Below are positions 16,449-24,309 of a DNA stretch of 49,165 bases, piece by piece. Each line of letters opens with the position of its first letter. Positions within the stretch are counted from its first letter, which is position 1. Source of the DNA: Pseudomonas cuatrocienegasensis. GTDB lineage: Bacteria > Pseudomonadota > Gammaproteobacteria > Pseudomonadales > Pseudomonadaceae. Location of the stretch: positions 1-49,165 of the forward strand of contig NZ_FOFP01000006.1 in the NCBI RefSeq assembly GCF_900110925.1. The letters are read 5' to 3'. The notes beneath the pieces were generated by a model. The model did not search any database, was not told the DNA's origin, and saw only the letters and a program-made list of their open reading frames with translations. Both the position numbers and the translations under genes were made by a program.

Positions 16449-17615
16449 ATGCGTATCAATCCACCCCTTGTAGCACTCGCCATTGGCGCCTTCGGCATCG
16501 GCGTGACCGAGTTCGCCCCCATGGGCATGTTGCCGGGCATCGCGGCGGATCTCGGCGTTTCCATTCCCGCCGCCGGCCTGTTGGTCAGCGCGTACGCCCT
16601 GGGCGTATTACTCGGCGCACCACTGATGACCCTGACCACCGGCAAGATCCCCCGGCGCTACCTGCTGATCGGGCTTATGGCGATTTTCACCTTGGGTAAT
16701 CTGATGTCGGCCCTGGCGACCGATTACTACAGCCTGATGGTCGCCCGGGTGGTGACCTCACTGAACCACGGGGCGTTCTTTGGCGTTGGCTCCATCGTCG
16801 CCGCCAGCGTGGTCGCCCCGGAGAAACGCGCCGGGGCGGTTGCGGCCATGTTTATGGGCCTGACCCTGGCGACCATCGGCGGCGTGCCGCTGGCCGCCTG
16901 GTTTGGCGAACTGCTCGGCTGGCGCACCGCATTCTGGGGCATCACCGGCCTCGGCGTGCTGGCCATGGCCGCGTTGTGGTTCGCCCTGCCCAACCTGCCC
17001 GCGCCGAAAAGCGTCGGTGTAATGGCGGAAATTCGCGCACTGGGCCGTGGCCCTGTGCTGGGGGCATTGGCCCTGACCGTGGTCGGCTCAAGTGCGATGT
17101 TCACCGTATTCACTTACATCGCGCCGATTCTCAGCAGCGAGACTCACGCATCCACCGCCTTTATCACCGCCATGCTGGTGCTCTACGGCGTGGGCCTGAC
17201 CCTGGGCAATATGTGGGGCGGCAAGGCCGCCGACCGCTCCATCGACCGCACCCTGATCGTCTCGCTAAGCGCCCTGATTGTCGTCTTGCTGGCGTTCACC
17301 GTACTGATGCGCTGGCCGCTGCCGGCCGCCGTGGCCATCCTGATCTGGGGCATCGCCAGCTTCGCCATCGTGCCGCCGCTGCAGATGCGCGTCATGGAAG
17401 CCGCCAAGGGCGCGCCCAACCTGGCCTCGGCGGTGAATATCGGCGCCTTCAATCTCGGCAACGCGATTGGTGCGGCGCTGGGCGGCGCGGTGATCAATGC
17501 CGGGCTGGGCTACCCGGCGATCTCCCTGGCTGGTGCGGCGATGGCGGCGCTGGGGCTGCTGATGGTGCTGGGGTTTGCCTGGCGCTCCAGAGCGATTGCA
17601 ACTTCGATGGTGTGA
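16449..17615 (+). CDS. MFS drug/metabolite exporter (DHA1 type)
   Basis: The 388-residue protein has about 12 hydrophobic segments. The N-terminal phrase VTEFAPMGMLPGIAADL matches the sugar/drug efflux branch of DHA1 transporters, and LATIGGVPLAAWFGELLGWR is the antiporter motif C. It would export small toxic compounds across the inner membrane using the proton gradient. ATG 16449 follows AAGGAG; frames extending upstream overlap the LysR gene and are not credible. Confidence 0.88.
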   Translation: MRINPPLVALAIGAFGIGVTEFAPMGMLPGIAADLGVSIPAAGLLVSAYALGVLLGAPLMTLTTGKIPRRYLLIGLMAIFTLGNLMSALATDYYSLMVARVVTSLNHGAFFGVGSIVAASVVAPEKRAGAVAAMFMGLTLATIGGVPLAAWFGELLGWRTAFWGITGLGVLAMAALWFALPNLPAPKSVGVMAEIRALGRGPVLGALALTVVGSSAMFTVFTYIAPILSSETHASTAFITAMLVLYGVGLTLGNMWGGKAADRSIDRTLIVSLSALIVVLLAFTVLMRWPLPAAVAILIWGIASFAIVPPLQMRVMEAAKGAPNLASAVNIGAFNLGNAIGAALGGAVINAGLGYPAISLAGAAMAALGLLMVLGFAWRSRAIATSMV

Positions 17616-17799
17616 AGATGATGTGAGGGGGGGGCTGTGAGTGACCATTGATCAGTGACGGCTAGCGCCCACCGCAGCCATTCGCGAATGCTCAACATGC
17701 TCCCCAATCCGCGAAACGGCCAGAAGCAGGGGGTTGGCGTACAGAAAACAGGCTTGCCCCCTTTAGCTGCGGGCCCCTTTAGCTGAAAGCAACTGGCGC

Positions 17800-17830
17800 T
17801 TGACTTAGAGCGCGCTCTAACCAATAGCCT
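17800..17830 (+). promoter_or_regulatory. MerR-type promoter/operator
   Basis: A -35 box TTGACT (17800-17805) and a -10-like TAGCCT (17825-17830) are 19 bp apart, the overlong spacing typical of MerR-family promoters. The perfect palindrome TTAGAGCGCGCTCTAA (17805-17820) lies inside the spacer, where MerR proteins bind and untwist the DNA. It drives the gene at 17890. A damaged MerR-family gene lies just downstream at 18410. Confidence 0.75.
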
Positions 17831-17889
17831 CCATGTTACGCCGCCAAAACGGCCAGGTCCGTTGCGCGGCTTAAACAAGGAGATAGGTC

Positions 17890-18363
17890 ATGACATCAAA
17901 AAAACTGAGCGTGGTAACCGGGCTCTTGCTTTCAGCAATCGCAATTCCGGCGTCGGCAGCGGAACCAGATAATCGACGAGTGAAAGGGGTAGAAACCCTG
18001 GAAAGAATCACCGGGACCGCCGGCAACAATGTGGTCAAATCGCTTAGCGATATCTCGCCCGAGCTGGGTGAATGGATAGTCGATTTCGCCTATGGCGATG
18101 TGTTTTCTAGGCCTGGTGTCGCTCTGTGCACACGCGAGCTGGCAACCATCGCTGCCCTCACCGCATTGGGAAATGCGCAACCTCAACTCAAGGTGCATAT
18201 AGAGGGGGCGCTGAATGTGGGTTGCAAACCTGAGGAAATCGTTGAAATCATCATCCAGATGGCGGTGTATGCTGGCTTTCCAAGCGCGTTGAACGGCATC
18301 AGCGCAGCGCGGGAAGTGTTTGCCAAACGAGGCATCAAAATTGTTGCCCCACCTCCCGAGTGA
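17890..18363 (+). CDS. Exported carboxymuconolactone-decarboxylase-family protein
   Basis: The 157-residue protein has a signal peptide (MTSKKLSVVTGLLLSAIAIPASAA) followed by a single CMD domain (LCTRELATIAALTALGNAQPQLKVH, then GALNVGCKPEEIVEIIIQMAVYAGFPSALNG). CMD-family proteins are decarboxylases or peroxidase-like enzymes, but this one lacks the CxxC of AhpD, so peroxidase activity is not supported. Its promoter has a MerR-type operator, suggesting induction by a toxic or reactive compound. Confidence 0.85.
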   Translation: MTSKKLSVVTGLLLSAIAIPASAAEPDNRRVKGVETLERITGTAGNNVVKSLSDISPELGEWIVDFAYGDVFSRPGVALCTRELATIAALTALGNAQPQLKVHIEGALNVGCKPEEIVEIIIQMAVYAGFPSALNGISAAREVFAKRGIKIVAPPPE

Positions 18364-18409
18364 GCGGGACTACTGCATTACCGAACACCGATGGTCAAGG
18401 ATTGTGCTC

Positions 18410-18808
18410 ATGAACGCCTACCAGACGATTGATCAGATCGCCAAGCGCACAGGCCTCACGGCCTAGACCCTGCCCTACTACGAACGCATCGGCCTGTTGG
18501 CACCGGTCGCCCGTGCGGCCGGCCGGCAACGGCTTTATGCGCCGACTGATATGGCGTGCCTGGAATTTCTGCTGCGTTTACGCACCACGTACATGACCAT
18601 CGGCAAAATGCAAATATTCGCCAAGCTGCGCAGCGCCGGGGACTCAACGATTGCCGAACGCCGAACGCCGAACGCCGAACGCCGCCAGATACTGGAGAGC
18701 CATTTACAGCATGTACAGGCCGAAGTTACTGCCGTGCAAAAGGCCGTTGCTGCACTGCAAATCAAGATTGACCACTACCGTGCGCTTGAGGCCAAGGAGG
18801 ATGTTTAG
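18410..18808 (+). pseudogene. MerR-family regulator interrupted by an amber codon
   Basis: From ATG 18410 the frame encodes a MerR helix-turn-helix (MNAYQTIDQIAKRTGLTA), then TAG at 18464-18466. It resumes with TLPYYERIGLLAPVARAAGRQRLYAP and a normal effector helix region ending ALEAKEDV at 18808. MerR proteins usually have TxRYYERIGL here, so the stop replaces one residue between A and T. A 7-bp tandem repeat (18653-18680) adds seven residues compared with the usual GDSTIAERR...LESHL. Without stop suppression no DNA-binding protein is made. It probably once controlled the MerR-type promoter at 17800. Confidence 0.8.
18653..18680 (+). repeat. Four tandem copies of GCCGAAC inside the MerR pseudogene
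   Basis: GCCGAAC is repeated four times without interruption. Relatives of this protein have only one copy's worth of sequence, so three units (21 bp) were added and the frame was kept. Any other change in copy number would shift the frame. Confidence 0.85.
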
Positions 18809-18967
18809 CATCTGCTCTGCTGCACGACTCCTGCCCATTGCGACAAGCAGGGCCCTGCTGAAATCCTTCATGGCCGCGAGCGAAGCGGGCACCTTGAGAC
18901 TATGCGCATTGCCACTGCAGGGAATGTATTGATTTCAATTGTCAGCCCGCCAAGGAAAGGAGCCTGT

Positions 18968-19081
18968 ATGTCTCTGATTCTTCATGCCCGGTTCCATTAT
19001 TGGAATGACCGAATGAGCAATCCGTTAACCGATGCCCATAAGCGCAGCTTGATCAATGGGCAATACCTCGTCAGTTCGTGA
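18968..19081 (+). CDS. Short ORF with a strong ribosome binding site, possibly a gene remnant
   Basis: A 37-codon frame begins at ATG 18968 after AAAGGAG and ends TGA 19079-19081. Its second half (MSNPLTDAHKRSLINGQYLV) looks like the beginning of an aldehyde-dehydrogenase-type protein, but nothing of that gene follows. It overlaps the truncated SDR frame. It is either a remnant or an untranslated accident. Confidence 0.3.
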   Translation: MSLILHARFHYWNDRMSNPLTDAHKRSLINGQYLVSS

Positions 19082-19670
19082 GCGTCTGGTCGCTACAGGC
19101 TACCCGACTACCTTCGCGGCCTTCGCCGAGACGCTGCAAGGTGTACTCAAAGCGACCTGGCAGCGCGACAGCTTCGATCACCTGGTCAACAACGCCGGGC
19201 ATGGCGACATGGCCTCGATTGCCGAGACCACAGAAGCGCAATTCGATGCCCTGGTGAACGTGCACTTCAAAGGTGTGTTCTTCCTCACCCAGGCGCTGCT
19301 GCCGCTGCTCGCCGACGGCGGACGGATCGTCAACCTCTCCACGGGCCTGACGCGGTTCGCCTCCCCTGGCTTTGCCGCCTATGCCGCCGCCAAGGGCGCG
19401 GTGGAGGTACTGAGCCTCTACCTGGCCAAGGAGCTGGGCAGCCGCGGCATCGCTGTGAATACCGTGGCGCCGGGCGCGATCGAGACCGACTTCCTGGGCG
19501 GTGCGGTGCGCGACATGCCGGACCTGAACAAGGTCTTCGCAGAGATGACGGCGCTTGGCCGCGTGGGTGTGCCCGACGACATCGGCCCGATGATCGCCAG
19601 CCTGCTCGGTGAGCAGAATCGCTGGGTCAACGCCCAGCGTATCGAGGTCTCCGGCGGCCAGGCGATCTAA
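19056..19670 (+). pseudogene. N-terminally truncated short-chain dehydrogenase (copy 1)
   Basis: The 204-residue frame keeps NNAG, the catalytic YAAAK ([14 protein letters not shown]), the PGAIETDF segment and the C-terminal ISGGQ-like end. It lacks the N-terminal beta-alpha-beta with TGxxxGxG, so the nicotinamide cofactor site is missing and activity is not expected. Compared with the intact SDR at 7179, roughly the first 50 residues are gone; the upstream bases encode unrelated sequence. From 19278 onward it is nearly identical to the fragment at 34582. Confidence 0.75.
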
Positions 19671-19898
19671 CACCAAAGCGCGCGAAACCCAGGGATGGGC
19701 GTTTGCGTCGATGCGCGAGCGGAGCAAAGAACCACTGGGCATTACGGTCGGATCATCGCCACCTGCCAGCCCCACAGTGATGCGTGGGCATATCTGAACC
19801 TCTAGCACTGAGATCGGATAACGGCATGCTGTGGACAGAGACAACGCTCGCGCCACAACCGTAGGGCGTGTCAAAGGCAGCCATCGGCCAAAGCGGAC
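19278..19898 (+). repeat. Large dispersed repeat, copy 1 (SDR 3' part plus downstream tail)
   Basis: Starting at TTCTTCCTCACCC and ending at CATCGGCCAAAGCGGAC, this block matches 34582-35148. The match covers the last two thirds of the SDR gene and about 230 bp of non-coding tail. Copy 2 lacks about 70 bp covering the SDR C-terminus. A short part of the tail (19678-19740) is also found at 39525-39603. Confidence 0.8.
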
Positions 19899-20035
19899 GT
19901 GTGTGGCAATTAGTCCAAGGAGTCAGCAGCAGTTTTTTCCTGTGAGTATTGACCTTGTAGTAGCTACAGCCTTCATCCTTCGCGCTGTTTGGCAATTTTG
20001 CCATTGGCATGAACCCTAAAAGCTGGAGTTACTCG

Positions 20036-20464
20036 ATGGATGATCCTCAGCCAAATCCTTGGCTTGCGTTACTTTGCGCATGGCTGCTGGCATTGATTGC
20101 CACGCTGAGCGTGTTGTTTGTCGGCGAGGTCATGGGCCAGGCGCCCTGTAATCTGTGTTGGTTTCAGCGTGCGTTCATGTTCCCGCTGGTGCCCATGCTC
20201 GCTGTCGCGTGCTTCCTTTCCGATGGCACTGTCTGGCGCTATGCATTGCCGGTCGCGGCGCTTGGCTGGCTGGTTGCGCTGTACCACAACCTCTTGTACT
20301 TCCGGGTTATCCCTGAGGCCATCAAGCCCTGCGGCATGGGGCCGTCGTGCTCGGGTTCCGACATGATGGTGCTCGGCAGCCTGCCGCTACCGCTACTGTC
20401 TTTGGGCGTGTTCAGCCTGATCATTGTTCTTCTGTTAATCGTTCGCCGGAGATTGTCCGCATGA
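20036..20464 (+). CDS. dsbB: Disulfide bond formation protein B
   Basis: The 142-residue inner-membrane protein has four hydrophobic segments and the two redox pairs of DsbB: C38-C41 (APCNLCWFQR) and C98/C104 (KPCGMGPSC) in the second periplasmic loop. It passes electrons from a DsbA-type oxidase to quinone. Start ATG 20036 has GGAG 8 bp upstream; an ATG at 20009 would add nine residues. Its stop overlaps the next start (ATGA), giving a coupled dsbB/dsbA-like operon separate from housekeeping dsb genes. Confidence 0.88.
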   Translation: MDDPQPNPWLALLCAWLLALIATLSVLFVGEVMGQAPCNLCWFQRAFMFPLVPMLAVACFLSDGTVWRYALPVAALGWLVALYHNLLYFRVIPEAIKPCGMGPSCSGSDMMVLGSLPLPLLSLGVFSLIIVLLLIVRRRLSA

Positions 20465-21126
20465 GCCGCCGTGCCCTGGTCGTCGTCATCACTCTTATTG
20501 CCGTTATCGGTTTCGCCCTCGCTGCGTTGTTCTATCCGCGACAGCCCGTACCGGCTTATCAGCCTGGAGCTCAAGCTACGCAGCCGGTTGAGGCGCCAAG
20601 CGCGCAGAACCTGGTGCGCTTCCATTCGCCAAGTTTCGGCCCGGCGGATGCTCGCGTGACGGTGGTCGAATTCTTCGATCCATCATGCGAGGCCTGCCGC
20701 GCCTTCTATCCCATCGTCAAACAGATAATGGACAAGCACCCGAAAGACATTCGTGTGGTCATCCGCTATGTACTCAACCACAAGGGATCGGAAGAAGCGG
20801 CACGAATCATCGAGGCGGCCAGAAAGCAGAATCTGTTCATGCCGGTGCTCGAGGCCCTCCTCGATTCTCAGCCCGCCTGGCATGACGACGCGCAGGTGAT
20901 GGCCGGCTGGGAAGCGGCAGAACGTGCAGGGCTGGATGTGCAAAAGGCTCGGGAGCAGATGAATTCAGCTGATATAGATGCTGCCCTCAGCAAGGATGCC
21001 GCCGATGCCCAACGCCTCGGCGTACGCGGCACTCCCACCTTCTTCGTCAACGGGCGTGCACTCACTCAGTTCGGCGCACAGCCGCTGTACGACCTGATCA
21101 GAAGCGAAATCGACAAGCCGCGTTGA
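20461..21126 (+). CDS. DsbA-family thiol oxidoreductase (membrane anchored)
   Basis: The 221-residue protein has an N-terminal membrane anchor or signal (residues about 5-25) and a thioredoxin fold with C76-E-A-C79 (FFDPSCEACRAF). An inserted helical domain follows, and the cis-proline is at residue 192 (RGTPTFFVNG). It resembles DsbA-like thioredoxins that form pairs with DsbB and supply disulfides to periplasmic proteins. It overlaps dsbB by 4 bp and is followed 45 bp later by an ICMT-like methyltransferase. Confidence 0.85.
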   Translation: MSRRALVVVITLIAVIGFALAALFYPRQPVPAYQPGAQATQPVEAPSAQNLVRFHSPSFGPADARVTVVEFFDPSCEACRAFYPIVKQIMDKHPKDIRVVIRYVLNHKGSEEAARIIEAARKQNLFMPVLEALLDSQPAWHDDAQVMAGWEAAERAGLDVQKAREQMNSADIDAALSKDAADAQRLGVRGTPTFFVNGRALTQFGAQPLYDLIRSEIDKPR

Positions 21127-21171
21127 TCAGCGCCTGAACCGGGCAGTGGCAACTAACGAGGAGGGCTCAGA

Positions 21172-21627
21172 ATGGCCTTTTTGCAAAATCGGATTCCGCC
21201 TGTGTTGGTGTTGGCGGTATGCGCTGTACTGATGTTGCTCGGTGTCTTGCCTAGGCTGGAAATGCCGTCACCGTGGCGGCTCACCCTGGTCTTCTCGACA
21301 CTGCTGCTGGGTTGCGTCATCAGCCTGGCCGGTGTGTTGAGTTTTCGGCGGGCACGTACCACGGTCAATCCGCTGGTTCCGCAAGAGGCATCTGCGTTGG
21401 TTGAGGGCGGTATCTATCGCTACAGCCGCAACCCGATGTACCTGGGATTCGCCATCGTGCTGCTGGCCTGGGCGCTGGCCTTGGGGGAAGCGCTGCCTTT
21501 TCTCGGCGTTATCGGGTTCGTGCTGTATATCCAGCGGTTCCAGATAGCGCCTGAGGAGCGGGCGTTGCAGCAACACTTTGGCGAATCCTTCAGTTCTTAC
21601 AAGGGCCGTGTGCGGCGCTGGATATAA
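21172..21627 (+). CDS. Isoprenylcysteine carboxyl methyltransferase-family membrane protein
   Basis: The 151-residue protein has about four hydrophobic segments and the family motif YRYSRNPMYLGF followed by PEERALQQHFGESFSSYKGRVRRWI, typical of bacterial ICMT/PEMT-like proteins. The conserved RNPMY and PEE..L segments bind S-adenosylmethionine in characterised relatives. Bacterial substrates are generally unknown. ATG 21172 follows GAGGAGG. It is probably the last gene of the dsbB operon. Confidence 0.82.
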   Translation: MAFLQNRIPPVLVLAVCAVLMLLGVLPRLEMPSPWRLTLVFSTLLLGCVISLAGVLSFRRARTTVNPLVPQEASALVEGGIYRYSRNPMYLGFAIVLLAWALALGEALPFLGVIGFVLYIQRFQIAPEERALQQHFGESFSSYKGRVRRWI

Positions 21628-21928
21628 ACGCGCGGTCATATCTACCAAGAAAACGGCAACGCTTGGACTGTGTTCGAGAGTCTGTGTTTGAAGATTGTTA
21701 ATAGAAACTTACGCTGAATCAACAGGCTGCTTCGGGCGCGGATATATCCTGGTAAAGAGTCGTGGATAAGGAGCAGCATCAGCGACCGGTATGAATATTT
21801 CAAAATTGTAATGTTGCGATCATCTCGACGTTAGCTTCTGGCAGCAAGGATAGGGCGCGGAAAAGGTATCAGTTCAAAAACTATAAGCCGCCACCTTAAA
21901 GAAACTGCCGTTAACGTCGGGAGCAACC
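21628..21928. other. Intergenic region upstream of the OprD porin
   Basis: About 300 bp, AT-richer than its surroundings, with no gene seen. It presumably holds the porin promoter, but no operator could be assigned with confidence. Confidence 0.4.
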
Positions 21929-23251
21929 ATGAATAGAAAAACCACGCTATCACTCGCCATTTTTTCGGCAGCTATTGGCAGCAGCCCAGCCGCTTTTGCA
22001 GATGAGCAGAAAGAAGGGTTCATCGAGGGCAGCAGCCTTACCCTTCTCAATCGAAATTTCTATTTCAACCGTGATCACCGCAACGGTGAAACGGCGCCAG
22101 GCGGAGACGGATATTCCGAAGCCTGGGCACACGGCATCATTAGCAAATTCGAGTCCGGCTTTACCCGGGGCACCGTTGGTGTCGGGGTGGATGCGTTCGC
22201 CATGATCGGCCTGAAGCTCGATACCGGTGGCGGCCGTAATGGCGGGCAAAGCTCTTTCGATGTCATGCCGGTGAAGAGCAACGGCGAGGCACGGGACGAA
22301 TACACCAAGGTGGGCGGCGCGCTCAAGGCCAGGGCATTCGATACCACACTTGCCTTGGGTGATGTGTTCCCGGCGACGCCGGTGGTGCACTACGGCGATT
22401 CGCGCTTGCTGCCGGAATCGTTTCGCGGCGTCACGCTGGTGAACAACAGCCTGGAAGGGCTAACGCTGCAGGGTGGCCGTTTGCATTCGATGAGCCAACC
22501 GGTATCGAGCAACATGCGCGATAACTTCGTGACCTTCTACGGTGGCAGTGTCGACTCGCCATGGATTGGTTACTTCGGTGGCGACTACAGCCTGAACGAC
22601 AATGTCAGCTTCAGCGCCTACAGCAGCCGCCTGAAAGATGTCTGGAATCAATACTACGTCGGCACCTCGCTGCGTTACCCGCTAAGCGATGACTTGGCGC
22701 TGATCGGTGGCTTCAATTACTACAAGGCGGTCGATGAGGGTTCGCAGCAATTGGGCGAATTCAACAACAGCATCTGGAGCGGCAAGATCGGCGTGCAGTT
22801 CGGCGCCCACACCCTGGCGCTGAGCCACCAGCGTAACAACGGCGACGATGACTTCGACTATCTGCGCCAAGCCGACTCTATCTACCTGGATAACTCCATT
22901 CAGTACTCCGATTTCAACTCGCCCAAAGAAAAGTCGTGGATGCTGCGCTACGACGTGAACATGCTGGCCTATGGCGTTCCCGGCCTGTCGTTCATGGTGC
23001 GCTACGGCAAGGGCAGCGACGCCGACTATTCCAACGCCAACGCGGTGTACATGCGTCGTGATGACAATGGCAACCCTCTGACGGATCAGAAACGCTGGGA
23101 GCGTAACATCGAAGCCAAGTATGTCGTGCAGGGCGGCTCGCTCAAGGACATGTCGTTCCGTATTCGCCAGGCCAATACCCGTGCGACACAGTTCGAATCG
23201 GATCTCGATGAGATCCGTCTGATCGTCGAATATCCGCTTAGCGTTCTGTAA
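21929..23251 (+). CDS. OprD-family outer-membrane porin
   Basis: The 440-residue protein has a signal peptide (cut after AAFA), then the OprD hallmark start GFIEGSSLTLLNRNFYFNRD. Long alternating beta strands follow, and the frame ends in an aromatic-poor but hydrophobic strand (IRLIVEYPLSVL). OprD porins are substrate-specific channels for amino acids, small acids or carbapenems. The family member cannot be named. It lies next to a metal-type response regulator and czcCBA, which is notable because CzcR is known to repress oprD in P. aeruginosa. A terminator follows directly. Confidence 0.92.
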   Translation: MNRKTTLSLAIFSAAIGSSPAAFADEQKEGFIEGSSLTLLNRNFYFNRDHRNGETAPGGDGYSEAWAHGIISKFESGFTRGTVGVGVDAFAMIGLKLDTGGGRNGGQSSFDVMPVKSNGEARDEYTKVGGALKARAFDTTLALGDVFPATPVVHYGDSRLLPESFRGVTLVNNSLEGLTLQGGRLHSMSQPVSSNMRDNFVTFYGGSVDSPWIGYFGGDYSLNDNVSFSAYSSRLKDVWNQYYVGTSLRYPLSDDLALIGGFNYYKAVDEGSQQLGEFNNSIWSGKIGVQFGAHTLALSHQRNNGDDDFDYLRQADSIYLDNSIQYSDFNSPKEKSWMLRYDVNMLAYGVPGLSFMVRYGKGSDADYSNANAVYMRRDDNGNPLTDQKRWERNIEAKYVVQGGSLKDMSFRIRQANTRATQFESDLDEIRLIVEYPLSVL

Positions 23252-23260
23252 TCAAAGGCG

Positions 23261-23287
23261 AGGGCCAGCTAAGCGCAGGCCCTTTTT
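23261..23287 (+). terminator. Intrinsic terminator after the OprD porin
   Basis: AGGGCC (23261-23266) pairs with GGCCCT (23278-23283), followed by five T residues, 10 bp after the porin stop codon. Confidence 0.8.
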
Positions 23288-23372
23288 GCTGACAGATTTT
23301 CAATGTTCCGATGCTTCTTCTGTCAGGTACCTGCCCATATATCGCACAGGTAGTCGCTCATAACCGTTTTAA

Positions 23373-23471
23373 AGTGCTGAACAGTGTTGAGCACTCCCCT
23401 ATTCACCTTTGAAGCGTAATTGCTCCTTGGAAAGAGGTGAATCTTGGCGCCCGTTATGGGCGCTTTTTTTT
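23373..23471 (+). ncRNA. Candidate small RNA with three hairpins and an intrinsic terminator
   Basis: Three hairpins follow each other: AGTGCT/AGCACT (23373-23395), ATTCACCT/AGGTGAAT (23401-23442), and GCGCCC/GGGCGC (23447-23463) followed by eight T residues. The porin already has its own terminator at 23261, so this second, well-formed terminator suggests a separate transcript. No open reading frame with a ribosome binding site fits. A promoter was not confidently located, so the 5' end is uncertain. Confidence 0.5.
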
Positions 23472-23634
23472 GCCTTTTCGTCACGCTGCAAAGGCGAGCT
23501 TACAGCGCAATAAATCACGCTGCTGATACGCTTCAGGGTACGTCCACATAGGCTGACGGTGCAGTTAATGCAGCGATGATAACGCTGTGTTTATTAGCCG
23601 AGCCTCTGATGAAATCGCCGGCTCGTATCGATAC

Positions 23635-23660
23635 CAAAAAAAACCGCCCATAAAGGGCGG
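23635..23660 (-). terminator. Intrinsic terminator of the DUF2790 gene
   Basis: Read on the minus strand, CCGCCC and GGGCGG (23655-23660 and 23644-23649) pair around a 5-base loop and are followed by nine T residues, 20 bp after the minus-strand stop at 23681. Confidence 0.8.
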
Positions 23661-23680
23661 CTGAAGAGGTATTTGAACGA

Positions 23681-24007
23681 TTAACGCTGATTGACGCACT
23701 CGCCCTGCAGGGTATAGCGCACAGCGTGCAAGTTACCTGCAGAGTCTTCGTAACTCATGATCTTCTTGAAACTGCCACAGGTCTTGATGTCGTTGGTGGT
23801 GTGAATCAATTTGGCGACATCAATTTTCATCCCATATCGATAATCGATGATTTTCGGGGCTGGTTTGCCGGCCTGTTCGGCGTATTGCTGGGTAATGGCG
23901 GTATTTTTCTGCTGATAACGCTCGGTAAGTTTCTCTACGGCCACGTTAGCGTAGGACTGAGTGCTACCCAGTAGAGCGATGGTAAACAAACAGATCTTGA
24001 TCTTCAT
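23681..24007 (-). CDS. DUF2790 family small periplasmic protein
   Basis: The 108-residue protein has a signal peptide (MKIKICLFTIALLGSTQSYA). The C-terminal half is typical of Pseudomonas DUF2790 proteins (YRYGMKIDVAKLI, then CGSFKKIMSYEDSAGNLHAVRYTLQGEC), with two cysteines that could form a disulfide. Its function is unknown. Genes of this family often sit beside metal-responsive two-component systems, as here beside a metal-type response regulator. An ATTACA half-site lies about 60 bp upstream. It has its own terminator. Confidence 0.75.
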   Translation of the reverse strand: MKIKICLFTIALLGSTQSYANVAVEKLTERYQQKNTAITQQYAEQAGKPAPKIIDYRYGMKIDVAKLIHTTNDIKTCGSFKKIMSYEDSAGNLHAVRYTLQGECVNQR

Positions 24008-24132
24008 GCTGCGACTCCTGATTGGTGTGGGCCTACTTTAAAAAAACCGGGCTGTCGCAGAAGTGACTGAAAAATTACAAGTTTGAAAGCTCCCACTTAC
24101 ATGGCTGGCAACATTGACCAGTGACCGCTATA

Positions 24133-24272
24133 GGGCACTTCTAAAAACGTAGACGAGGCAGTCAGCGCAAGGCAAAAACAGGCGAAAAAGCGGAGTTTAC
24201 GAGCTGTAAATGAGCATTTTGAGCCTGTTTTTAACGCAGCGATGGCAACGCAGGTAGTTTTTAGAGGTGCCC
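24133..24272. mobile_element. 140-bp miniature inverted-repeat element
   Basis: The ends GGGCACTTCTAAAAAC (from 24133) and GTTTTTAGAGGTGCCC (to 24272) are inverted repeats with one mismatch. The flanking bases are TATA on both sides, a possible target duplication. The inside (CAAGGCAAAAACAGGCGAAA and onward) contains no gene. Non-coding elements with GGGCACCTCTAAAAA ends recur in Pseudomonas genomes, in my recollection. It lies between the DUF2790 gene and the response regulator. Confidence 0.75.
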
Positions 24273-24309
24273 TATAGCACTGGGGCGATAGCTATGTGGA
24301 TGACGAACA

